This document shows positions 28,278 through 36,413 of a stretch of 64,000 nucleotides of DNA, in pieces. Location: contig JAFXAU010000029.1 in NCBI GenBank assembly GCA_017516865.1, forward strand, positions 1-64,000, read 5' to 3'. Below the pieces are notes generated by a model, which saw only the letters and a program-made list of their open reading frames with translations, was not told the origin of the DNA and ran no database searches. Within the stretch, counting starts at the first letter, position 1; each line of letters opens with the position of its first letter. The translations under genes and the position numbers were made by a program. Source of the DNA: Bacteroidales bacterium. GTDB lineage: Bacteria; Bacteroidota; Bacteroidia; Bacteroidales; UBA1715.

Positions 28278-30635
28278 ATGATGAGAAGGTTTGTTTATAT
28301 AGTATTTTCTTTGTTGTTGTGCGGTCCGGCATTTGCACAGCACGGAGAAGTTGATTCTACCAAATATCATAAGATAGACGAGCAGATGCAGAAGGCTCAG
28401 GAGTTTTTTACCACGGGCAACGTTGATTCTATTCTACATTATTATCATACGGCACAAAACATGGCTCAGGAGTTTGGCCTAAAGGAAAAACTCTCCGATA
28501 CATACTACGAAGAAGCCAAGCTGTATCTGATGATGAACGACAGGGAACATGCTATGGAAATGTTCAAGAAAGCTGCTGACAACGCCCGTCAGAATTCATA
28601 CTGGATGGGGTTGAACAAGGCATTAGGACAGATGGCAAGTGTGTCGTGGATGGCTGGCGAGAACGTGGAAGGTTTACAGTATGCTAAGGAAGCCGTCGAA
28701 GCAGGTCAGAATGCAAAATACGACAGAGGTGTCGCAATCGGATATTTGCAGGCGGGTAATATATTGCAGAACCTCGCCCGAAACGAAGAAGCTCTACAAA
28801 GTTATTTGGAAGCAAGTAAATATTTCGACAAATGTGGATTCAAGTCCGGCGTTGCTTCGTGCTGGATTAACATGGCGGGAATTTACTATACGCTCGAAAG
28901 TTTTGATTTAGCTTTGGAATATGATAGAAAGGCGATGGATTTGCAACGCTCGTTGGGAAATATGGGCGAAGTTGCCAATGTGATGCAAAACATGGCGGCA
29001 ATCTACGCAGGATTTAACCGCCAAAACGCTGTGACAAAATATTCACATCTGGATTCGGCATTCTATTATTATAATGAAGCAATTAAAGTTTACGAAGAGC
29101 AAAAAGACTCGTTGAACATTACTAAATGTTGGACGAATTTGGGCTTGATGTACATGGTTTCCAAAGATTGGAACATGTCGAAAAAATACTTTGGCAAGGC
29201 TGCCGAAGTTGCAACACGAAGAAATTACACGAACGAAATCATTTCTATTTATAATGGATATGCCTTGTTGTATCAAGGTATGAAGCAGTACGAAAAATCG
29301 AAGGAATATTTCTTGAAGGAATATCCGTACATAAAAGCTGGTGAATACAAGGAAAAGGAAATGATGTGGTATCGCGACATGGCGCGAACTCTTGATTCCT
29401 TGGGTGAATACGAAGAGGCTTTGAGAAATTACGAAAAATTCGTTGTGATTCAAGATACGCTCCGTCGTAATGATATTGACCGACAGATGAATCAGTTGTC
29501 GGCACGTTATGGTTCTGAGTTGAAAGACCAGGAAATTGCTGCGGCAAAGGAACGTCAGGCTTTGATGAAACGTGAGCAGGACGCTCTGCGGAAACGATTC
29601 TTCGTCATGGTCGGCGCGGCTATCATCATCGGTATTTTCTTGATTTTCGTCGTTTACTTGTTCATTCAAAAACGAAAGGCTAATGTGAAACTTGCCGAAC
29701 AGAACGACAAAATCAATAAGCAGAACGTGGAAATTGAGCGGCAGAAGAACGAAGTTACTGCTCAGAAGGAACAGATTGAATTGCAACAACAGAACATCTT
29801 GGATAGTATCCATTATGCAAGCCGTATTCAAACAGCTATCTTGCCGCGACCAGAATTGGTTGAAGATTTGTTCCATGAACATCGCTTCATTTTGTTCAAA
29901 CCTCGTGATATTGTCAGTGGTGACTATTATTGGATTGGTAAAAAAGCACAGTGGAAAATTGCCGTTGCCGCCGACTGTACTGGTCACGGTGTGCCAGGGG
30001 CATTCATGAGTATGTTGGGAACTGCGTTCTTGAACGAAATCATTAACGACCCGACTATGCCCGATATTCACGCTGGCGAAATTCTCAACAAACTTCGTGA
30101 AAACATCATCAAGGCTTTGAAACAAACGGGTGCTGCTGGCGAACAAAAAGATGGTATGGACTTGGCTATGTGGATGTTCGATGAAGAAACCCGTCAAGTT
30201 CGTTATGCAGGTGCAAACAACCCGTTGGTGATTGTTCGTAAAGATTTTGTAGAGGGCGAGGTAGAGGAAGACGATAGAATCAAAATTCAGGAATTTGTTT
30301 CCGAAACTAATGGCGAAACGTATCACATCATTCAAATTGCCGGCAATAAACAGCCGATTGCAATTTATCCCGAAATGGTTCCATTCGAGGAAGTCTGCTT
30401 GACTTTGAAACCTGGTGATACGTTGTATACTTTCTCCGATGGTTTCCAAGACCAGTTCGGTGGCGAGAAAGGTAAAAAATTCATGATAAAACGTTTGAAA
30501 CAAGTCTTCGTCAATATGTATGAATCTCCTATGGCAGAACAACGTGAACTGTTAGACCACGAATTGGTGACGTGGATTGAGAAAGGAAATACCGAACAAG
30601 TTGACGATGTGTTGGTTATTGGTTATAGAGTTTAA
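28278..30635 (+). CDS. TPR-repeat membrane protein with SpoIIE-type phosphatase domain
   Basis: This is a 785-residue signalling protein. Signal peptide (MMRRFVYIVFSLLLCGPAFA); an array of TPR units over about 20-420 (EESVAQ-like helices such as SYLEASKYFDKCG and AMDLQRSLGNMGEVANVMQN); a transmembrane helix near 442-463 (VMVGAAIIIGIFLIFVVYLF); a coiled coil (KLAEQNDKINKQNVEIERQK); and a cytoplasmic SpoIIE/PP2C-like serine phosphatase (RDIVSGDYYWIG, AADCTGHGVPGAFMSMLG, DGMDLAMWMFD, TFSDGFQDQFGG) with the metal-binding aspartates present. The family dephosphorylates anti-anti-sigma or similar partners; none is visible here. The catalytic domain closely resembles that of 49931-53335. murF-alr starts 10 bp downstream. 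Confidence 0.93.
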   Translation: MMRRFVYIVFSLLLCGPAFAQHGEVDSTKYHKIDEQMQKAQEFFTTGNVDSILHYYHTAQNMAQEFGLKEKLSDTYYEEAKLYLMMNDREHAMEMFKKAADNARQNSYWMGLNKALGQMASVSWMAGENVEGLQYAKEAVEAGQNAKYDRGVAIGYLQAGNILQNLARNEEALQSYLEASKYFDKCGFKSGVASCWINMAGIYYTLESFDLALEYDRKAMDLQRSLGNMGEVANVMQNMAAIYAGFNRQNAVTKYSHLDSAFYYYNEAIKVYEEQKDSLNITKCWTNLGLMYMVSKDWNMSKKYFGKAAEVATRRNYTNEIISIYNGYALLYQGMKQYEKSKEYFLKEYPYIKAGEYKEKEMMWYRDMARTLDSLGEYEEALRNYEKFVVIQDTLRRNDIDRQMNQLSARYGSELKDQEIAAAKERQALMKREQDALRKRFFVMVGAAIIIGIFLIFVVYLFIQKRKANVKLAEQNDKINKQNVEIERQKNEVTAQKEQIELQQQNILDSIHYASRIQTAILPRPELVEDLFHEHRFILFKPRDIVSGDYYWIGKKAQWKIAVAADCTGHGVPGAFMSMLGTAFLNEIINDPTMPDIHAGEILNKLRENIIKALKQTGAAGEQKDGMDLAMWMFDEETRQVRYAGANNPLVIVRKDFVEGEVEEDDRIKIQEFVSETNGETYHIIQIAGNKQPIAIYPEMVPFEEVCLTLKPGDTLYTFSDGFQDQFGGEKGKKFMIKRLKQVFVNMYESPMAEQRELLDHELVTWIEKGNTEQVDDVLVIGYRV

Positions 30636-30645
30636 ACGATAAGAA

Positions 30646-33093
30646 ATGTTTCAGTATTCATTGTCGGAAATTGCCGAAATAACCCATTCTACATGCGAAG
30701 GGAACGGCAATTTAAGAATTACAAAAGTTCAGACGGACAGCAGAACTTCGTTCGACGAAATTTCTGCTATTTTTATGGCTATAAAAGGTGCCCGCGGAAA
30801 CGGTCACGACTATATTGTGGATATGTACGAACGCGGTTGCCGAAATTTTTGGGTTCAAATAGGCGAAAATTATCCACACTATTCCGATGCAAATTACATT
30901 ATTTCGACTTCGGTAATCGGTGCTTTCCAAAGTCTTATGGCTCACTATCGGCAGCAATATCAAAATCCGGTTGTGGCTGTTACGGGGAGTAACGGAAAGA
31001 CTATTGTAAAAGAGTGGCTGTATTTCTTGTTGAAACAATCAACGTCAGTCGTAAGAAGCCCACGCAGTTATAATTCGCAACTTGGAGTGCCGTTGTCGTT
31101 GATGTTGCTTGACAAACATTTTTCGTGTGCAGTAATCGAAGCGGGAATTTCGGAAGTTGGCGAAATGGAGCGTCTGCAAACCATGATTCAACCGACTATC
31201 GGTGTGTTTACGAATATTGGCGACGCACATCAACAGCATTTTACTTCGATGGAACAAAAAATCCACGAGAAAATGTTACTCTTCAAAAATGTAGAAACGT
31301 TAGTATATTGTTCTGATTATAAACAAATTGATACAGAAGCAAGGACGCTGCAAACGGTAAAACTTGTGGCTTGGGGCTTTTCCGACAACGCGACAAATAA
31401 AGTCGTTGCTGTGAAAAAGGACGGCTCTACTGAAATTACTGCTACATGGAACGATAAAAAAGAGTCTTTTGTCATTCCATTTACCGACGCCGCTTCGATA
31501 GAAAATGCCGTCCATTGTTTTTATGTGCTCAGGGTGCTTGGCAAGGATGTTGAGTTGTCGTTCTTTGGAGAATTGCCAATGGTGGCAATGCGTTTGGAAC
31601 AAGTTGCTGGAAGAAATAATTGTGTTTTAATAAACGATAGCTATAATTCTGATTTCCAGAGCGTTAAAATTGCATTGCAATATCTTCGTCAACAGCACAA
31701 AAATACTTCGAAGACGTTAGTCTTGTCAGACGTGAAACAGACGGGCATGAACTTCGACGAACTCTATTCGAGCATTGCCGATATGATTCGTGAATACTCA
31801 ATCAACCGTGTGATTGGCGTCGGAAAGGATATTTCAAAATATTTGAAGAAATATCTCCCAACGGGACATTATTATAAATCGACAGAGGCTTTACTTCCAA
31901 AATTCCATGAATTTGCGTTCCAAAACGAGACAATTTTGTTCAAGGCGGCACGTGAATTTGCATTTGAACGGCTGGTGGAACAACTTCAGCAACAATCGCA
32001 TCAAACTGTGCTTGAGGTGAATCTCAACGCCATTGTCCACAATTTGAATTATTTCCGTTCTTGCTTGAATCCGCAGACGAAAATCATGATAATGGTCAAG
32101 GCATTTTGTTACGGCAACGGTTCGTATGAAATTGCGAACATTCTTCAGCACAATAAGGTTGATTATCTTGCAGTTGCGTTTGTCGATGAGGGAATTGAGC
32201 TGAGAAATTCAGGCATAACTGTGCCTATTATTGTAATGAATCCTGAATATGGCATGTTGTCGACGTTGTATGAATATGGTTTGGAACCAAATATTCACAA
32301 TTTTGCCGTTCTCGATGAGGTAAAACAACTTTGTGCAACGAATCCAAACAAAACGTATCCTATTCATCTAAAGATGGATACGGGCATGGCTCGTTATGGT
32401 TTCCAGCCTCATCAAATACAGAATCTTATCTCTGAGTTGAAACTTGTTCCGAACTGCACTGTCGCATCAATCTTTTCGCACCTTGTCGGTAGCGACGATG
32501 CACAATTTGACTCGTTTACGATGAATCAGATTGAATTGTTCGACACGATGTCGAAACAAATTATGGCAGAATTCCCGTATCCGATAATGCGTCACATTCT
32601 TAATTCTGCCGGAATTGAGCGTTTCCGCGATTACCAGTTCGACATGGTTCGTTTGGGAATTGGTCTGTATGGAATCAGTTTTGTCAATCCACAGGCTTGT
32701 CAGCCGATAAGCACGCTAAAAACGTTTGTCTCGGGTATTCGCGACATGGAAAATAATGCGTCGGTTGGATATTCCCGCAAAACTATCCTTAAACGTAAAT
32801 CAAAAATTGCCGTCATACCTATCGGATACGCCGACGGCTTCAATCGGAAATTAAGCAACGGTGTTGGCACGGTGCTCATTCATGGCAAAGAAGTTCCCGT
32901 GGTCGGCAACATTTGTATGGACGCGGCAATGATTGACATTACAGACGTACCCGATGTGAAATTGGGTGACGAAGTGATTTTGTTTGGAAAAGACCTTCCA
33001 GTCACGAAAATGGCGGAAAAAATAGGCACAATTCCGTATGAGGTCATGACGTCAATCGCACGAAGAGTAAAACGTGTTTACGTGTACGAATAG
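30646..33093 (+). CDS. murF-alr: Bifunctional MurF ligase / alanine racemase
   Basis: This is an 815-residue cell-wall enzyme fusion. The N-terminal half is UDP-MurNAc-tripeptide:D-Ala-D-Ala ligase with P-loop VTGSNGKTIVKEW (about 112), INDSYNSDF and later Mur-ligase segments. The C-terminal half (from about 465) is alanine racemase, with the PLP lysine near 485 in IMVKAFCYGNG, the GMARYGFQPHQ strand, and the catalytic Tyr in ASVGYSRKT. It therefore makes D-Ala and installs D-Ala-D-Ala. The fusion is common in Bacteroidota. The TAG stop at 33091-33093 directly abuts the stop of the convergent gene. Confidence 0.96.
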   Translation: MFQYSLSEIAEITHSTCEGNGNLRITKVQTDSRTSFDEISAIFMAIKGARGNGHDYIVDMYERGCRNFWVQIGENYPHYSDANYIISTSVIGAFQSLMAHYRQQYQNPVVAVTGSNGKTIVKEWLYFLLKQSTSVVRSPRSYNSQLGVPLSLMLLDKHFSCAVIEAGISEVGEMERLQTMIQPTIGVFTNIGDAHQQHFTSMEQKIHEKMLLFKNVETLVYCSDYKQIDTEARTLQTVKLVAWGFSDNATNKVVAVKKDGSTEITATWNDKKESFVIPFTDAASIENAVHCFYVLRVLGKDVELSFFGELPMVAMRLEQVAGRNNCVLINDSYNSDFQSVKIALQYLRQQHKNTSKTLVLSDVKQTGMNFDELYSSIADMIREYSINRVIGVGKDISKYLKKYLPTGHYYKSTEALLPKFHEFAFQNETILFKAAREFAFERLVEQLQQQSHQTVLEVNLNAIVHNLNYFRSCLNPQTKIMIMVKAFCYGNGSYEIANILQHNKVDYLAVAFVDEGIELRNSGITVPIIVMNPEYGMLSTLYEYGLEPNIHNFAVLDEVKQLCATNPNKTYPIHLKMDTGMARYGFQPHQIQNLISELKLVPNCTVASIFSHLVGSDDAQFDSFTMNQIELFDTMSKQIMAEFPYPIMRHILNSAGIERFRDYQFDMVRLGIGLYGISFVNPQACQPISTLKTFVSGIRDMENNASVGYSRKTILKRKSKIAVIPIGYADGFNRKLSNGVGTVLIHGKEVPVVGNICMDAAMIDITDVPDVKLGDEVILFGKDLPVTKMAEKIGTIPYEVMTSIARRVKRVYVYE

Positions 33094-34017
33094 TTAGTAA
33101 TTGAGAAATTCAACAATCTCGTTCTCGTTGATTTCCTTATAGTTGAACGCTTTCTTGAACATTCCTTTTTCAAGGAAAATATACGTCGGGAAATGCCCGT
33201 AGTTTATGTCGATGAGCATATACGGCGGCATTACCGTGTACGAGTAATTTTGCGTGTTGGTAGTATCTTTAAAGACATTCAGCGAAGAATCTGAACTTGC
33301 CCAGATAATGTTTTTAAATGCCGTCACATCTAAGTCATTTTGTTCAAAAACGGCCTGCATGATTTTATTTCCAGCCTTGCAGTGACTGCATCCTGCTGAG
33401 ACGAATCCAATGATTTCGTTGCGTGTAGAGTCGATAATTGTATTGTACGGTTCGGTTGCCATTGTGGTGGCGAAAGCTGTTGGGTTAAAACGCTCCTCGC
33501 TGTCTTTGAACATTTTAGAATACAGCACATGTGGCGGTACACCCAAAAATGCTATGAACAACGCACTGAGGATTGAGATTGTAATAACATACGGTTTTAT
33601 CGGATGATGCAGTTCCTCCTGTCGTTTAACTCGAAGCAGGAAGCCAAAAATTAAAACGTTTTTAATAATCGAAGGAATTGGATTCAGCTCAATTACATCG
33701 CCAAAACAATGACAGTTCTCGTCACCACGGAATACCGCCGCGTACACAAGAAAAAGCGAAAAGCCACAAAGCATTGCAACCGCCGCCCACCAGGTTTGTT
33801 TGTAGAATATTCTGAAAATCAGTCCAACACCGATTAAAAATTCGCATACAATGAGTATTCTTGTCAGGAATGACACAATTACAAAACTAAAAAATCCAAA
33901 ACTGTAAACGTACAGTTCAAAATTTTCAATGGAAATAAGTTTGAGGGCGGCCGATAATAAAAATGTGCAGCCCAATATGATGCGAATGATGGATTGAACT
34001 AATTTTTTTATGTCCAT
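33094..34017 (-). CDS. MauE/DoxX-like membrane protein with C-terminal thioredoxin-like domain
   Basis: This is a 307-residue protein with four membrane segments in the first 130 residues, a fifth near 142-160, and a conserved NCHCFGD motif (C102, C104) after the third. This matches MauE/DoxX-like proteins that pass electrons across the membrane, as VKOR- or DsbB-like partners do. The C-terminal 110 residues resemble a thioredoxin fold with a CSHC active site (C210, C213 in GFVSAGCSHCKAGNK) and a cis-Pro-like PTYIFLEKG segment. Membrane reductant supply and periplasmic oxidoreductase are thus in one chain. Substrate unknown. Confidence 0.85.
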   Translation of the reverse strand: MDIKKLVQSIIRIILGCTFLLSAALKLISIENFELYVYSFGFFSFVIVSFLTRILIVCEFLIGVGLIFRIFYKQTWWAAVAMLCGFSLFLVYAAVFRGDENCHCFGDVIELNPIPSIIKNVLIFGFLLRVKRQEELHHPIKPYVITISILSALFIAFLGVPPHVLYSKMFKDSEERFNPTAFATTMATEPYNTIIDSTRNEIIGFVSAGCSHCKAGNKIMQAVFEQNDLDVTAFKNIIWASSDSSLNVFKDTTNTQNYSYTVMPPYMLIDINYGHFPTYIFLEKGMFKKAFNYKEINENEIVEFLNY

Positions 34018-34127
34018 TTCTTTGAAATTACTTTACAAATATAGGTAAAAAATCCATGTTTGTCGGTTTTTCGACGTAAAACGATAAAAAATCCAACTCG
34101 AATGAAATGAGGTAATTACATAATTTG

Positions 34128-34135
34128 TATATTTG
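34128..34135 (+). promoter_or_regulatory. -7 box TATATTTG for the small lipoprotein gene
   Basis: An exact TAnnTTTG match, 28 bp before the ATG at 34164. The leader is A-rich, as usual in this phylum. Confidence 0.5.
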
Positions 34136-34163
34136 TGCAGTATAAACTTAAAAAATTAAAATT

Positions 34164-34406
34164 ATGAAAAAAGTTTTATTAGTATTATCAGTATTCGGAA
34201 TGCTTGCAGCATTCTCATCTTGCTCAAGAGACTGCGTTTGTAAACAAATTACAAAAAATGAAGATGGTGACAGAGTATCAAAATCAAAAACTGTTGGATA
34301 CGATTTAGATGACAAAGATAACTGTAAAGATAGCAATACCGACGGTTATGATAAATTGCCAGGTGGTGGTGAATATAAATTAAAATGTCACAAAACAATG
34401 TTCTAA
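34164..34406 (+). CDS. Small lipoprotein, unknown function
   Basis: This is an 80-residue protein with a lipoprotein signal (MKKVLLVLSVFGMLAAFSSC, Cys 20) and a short Cys-containing body (CVCKQI, DNCKD, LKCHKTMF) of about 60 residues. The even number of further cysteines suggests disulfides in the periplasm, which fits the oxidoreductase-like neighbour. It has its own -7 box and a strong terminator. No family recognised. Confidence 0.8.
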   Translation: MKKVLLVLSVFGMLAAFSSCSRDCVCKQITKNEDGDRVSKSKTVGYDLDDKDNCKDSNTDGYDKLPGGGEYKLKCHKTMF

Positions 34407-34425
34407 TCGTTTGGAACACAAAGAG

Positions 34426-34457
34426 AAAAAGGCAACCCGAAAGAGTTGCCTTTTTTT
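34426..34457 (+). terminator. Intrinsic terminator of the small lipoprotein gene
   Basis: AAAAAGGCAAC / GTTGCCTTTTTTT: an 11-bp stem with an 8-base loop (CCGAAAGA) and a run of seven T's, beginning 19 bp after the stop. Confidence 0.93.
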
Positions 34458-34520
34458 ATGCCTGTATTACGAGATTGCTATAACTATTGCTTCACAAATT
34501 CAACCTATAGAAATTCACAA

Positions 34521-35588
34521 TTATTTACAGATTTCTTTCAGTTTATCTATCAGCATTTTGTTTTCTTTGGCAGTTCCCACGGTGATTCTTAGGCAATCTT
34601 GACAAAGAAATACTTTTGTACGATCGCGAACGATAATTCCTTGCTGGACAAGGGAGTTATATACTTCGTGGGCATTATTGATTTTCACCAGCAAGAAGTT
34701 TGCGTCGCTTGGATAAATTTTTTGTACGGTTGGAATTTTTTCCAATTCAGGAATCAATTTTTTTCGTTCTGCAAGAATTTCTTCCACGTAGTCATCTTTC
34801 TGCGAAGCGTATTTCGACAAAATCTCGCAGGCATATTTTTGCATCATGCCGTTCATATTGTACGGCAATTTAATTTTGTTGATGACAGCTATAATTTCTT
34901 TTGATGCGAACATCATTCCCAAACGACAGTTTGCAAGTCCCCATGCTTTTGAGAACGTCTGCAACACAACTAAATTCGGGTATTTTTCGAGTTCGTACAA
35001 CCACGATTTTTCTGTGCTGAAATCAATGTATGCCTCGTCAATTACAACGATTCCTTTGGCTGCTACAATCACTTTTCGGATTGACTCGCGGTCGTAAGAA
35101 TTCCCCGATGGATTGTTCGGAGAACAAATCCACGTGAGTTTCGTGTGGTTGTCCATTGCGGCAATAACCTTGTCTGCCTGAAGTTGAAAATCCTCGGTAA
35201 GCGGAACTTCCTTGCAGGCAACATCGTTTATTTCTGCCGAAACGCCGTACATTCCGTACGTCGGCGGACAAACAATCGCGTTGTCAACGCCGGGTTCGCA
35301 AAATGCAGTGTACAGCAGACCGATGCCTTCGTCGCTACCGCTACCACCAAGAAAAATCTGCTCTATAGGCATGCCTTTTATGTTTGAAACAACCTGTTTC
35401 AATTCGTGTTGGTACGGGTCGGGATAGCGGTTGTAGTTGCCATTTCCCACCGAGCCAAAGGAATTTTCGTTTGCATCGAGATTGACCAATGCCACGCCTT
35501 GAAACTCGTCGCGAGCCGTTGAATACGGTGTGATGTTTCGTATGTTGTTTCGTAAAATATCGGAAAGAACGAAGTTTGAATCTGCCAT
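34521..35588 (-). CDS. hisC: Histidinol-phosphate aminotransferase
   Basis: This class II PLP aminotransferase (355 residues) acts in histidine biosynthesis. Visible features are NLDANENSFGSVGNGNYNRY PDPYQ near the start, FLGGSGSDEGIGLLYTAFC, SPNNPSGN, VVIDEAYIDFS, and the PLP lysine in QTFSKAWGLANCRLGMM. In many Bacteroidota hisC follows hisD directly. Here hisD is on the same strand but about 4.3 kb away, with accessory genes between. The upstream neighbour is a truncated KilA-N gene whose stop is 53 bp away. Confidence 0.95.
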   Translation of the reverse strand: MADSNFVLSDILRNNIRNITPYSTARDEFQGVALVNLDANENSFGSVGNGNYNRYPDPYQHELKQVVSNIKGMPIEQIFLGGSGSDEGIGLLYTAFCEPGVDNAIVCPPTYGMYGVSAEINDVACKEVPLTEDFQLQADKVIAAMDNHTKLTWICSPNNPSGNSYDRESIRKVIVAAKGIVVIDEAYIDFSTEKSWLYELEKYPNLVVLQTFSKAWGLANCRLGMMFASKEIIAVINKIKLPYNMNGMMQKYACEILSKYASQKDDYVEEILAERKKLIPELEKIPTVQKIYPSDANFLLVKINNAHEVYNSLVQQGIIVRDRTKVFLCQDCLRITVGTAKENKMLIDKLKEICK

Positions 35589-35641
35589 ATTGTTATTATT
35601 TGATGGACAAAAATAAGAAAATCAAAGCAGATACTTTGTAT

Positions 35642-36202
35642 TCAGGCAATTTTTTCTGATAGGGGGTATTTCAAGACAGCCAACGACATTGGCGGGACAA
35701 GGTTCTGCTTGATTGCATCGGTATGGATATGGTAGTTGATTTTGGAAAGTTCTCGCTTGGCTGACCAGCCGATTTTTTCTTGCTCAATAGATTTTAACCG
35801 CTGGAATTCTTTTATCAAATACAATTCAAATTCCACAGAAACCCAACTTGCAAATTTAAATGCAATATCACGTTGGGCATATGTTCCACCTTGTGTCCCA
35901 TTTTTTGTAATAATGCCAATTGCATTTGTTAGTTCAATCCATCTCGTTGGACTCATGGTAAAAGAATTACTCCCTGCTTCCTTCAAAAGGGGGTCGATTT
36001 CGACCCCTTTAAAGTTTTCGTTGTTGAGATTCTCCCATAAAGCAAGATACTCAATTGTATTCTTTGTTCGTAACCAATTCTTAATCACATCTTTAGGTTC
36101 GATTGCATTTTTAATTTTCGCAATATCCGTTATGCAGATGTAATCATACGATTCAACTTTTATAATTCGAATAATGTTGTTTTGTACCGTAATTTTTGCC
36201 AT
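35642..36202 (-). pseudogene. KilA-N domain protein, probably 3'-truncated
   Basis: This 186-residue frame starts with a KilA-N DNA-binding domain (YICITDIAKIKNAIEPKDVI, the WLRTKNTIEYLALWE segment and TMSPTRWIELTNAIGI), the family found in phage and mobile-element regulators. It matches the usual order up to INYHIHTDAIKQNLVPP, after which relatives that I recall continue for roughly 90 more residues. Here the frame ends in an unrelated SLAVLKYPLSEKIA and a TGA, and hisC begins 53 bp on. The 3' part therefore seems deleted. It might still make a DNA-binding protein from its perfect -7 box. Confidence 0.7.
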
Positions 36203-36227
36203 TGTTATGTCGTGTTTTGATTTTGTA

Positions 36228-36235
36228 CAAAGGTA
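36228..36235 (-). promoter_or_regulatory. -7 box TACCTTTG for the KilA-N gene
   Basis: An exact TAnnTTTG match on the minus strand, 25 bp upstream of the KilA-N start; no obvious -33 element. Confidence 0.45.
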
Positions 36236-36291
36236 CCTTTTTTTGAATAATCTTTGCTATTTTTCAAGGAGATTTTCGACGGTCATCTCTC

Positions 36292-36323
36292 CATTGAACA
36301 TTGCGCATTGAGCATTACGCATT
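36292..36323. repeat. Heptanucleotide tandem repeat CATTGNN
   Basis: Four and a half consecutive 7-bp units: CATTGAA, CATTGCG, CATTGAG, CATTACG, CATT. It lies in the 210-bp gap between the BspA-like gene and the KilA-N gene. Confidence 0.85.
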
Positions 36324-36380
36324 AAAAAAGGCCGCCTTACGACGATCTTTGATTTATAACATCTTCATTTACAACAATTT

Positions 36381-36408
36381 GTAGAGATGCGATTAATCGC
36401 ATCTCTAC
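36381..36408. repeat. Dispersed palindrome, copy C
   Basis: A perfect 28-bp palindrome, half-site GTAGAGATGCGATT, begins 6 bp after the stop of the BspA-like gene. It is identical to copy D at 56071. Confidence 0.92.
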
Positions 36409-36413
36409 AGAAA

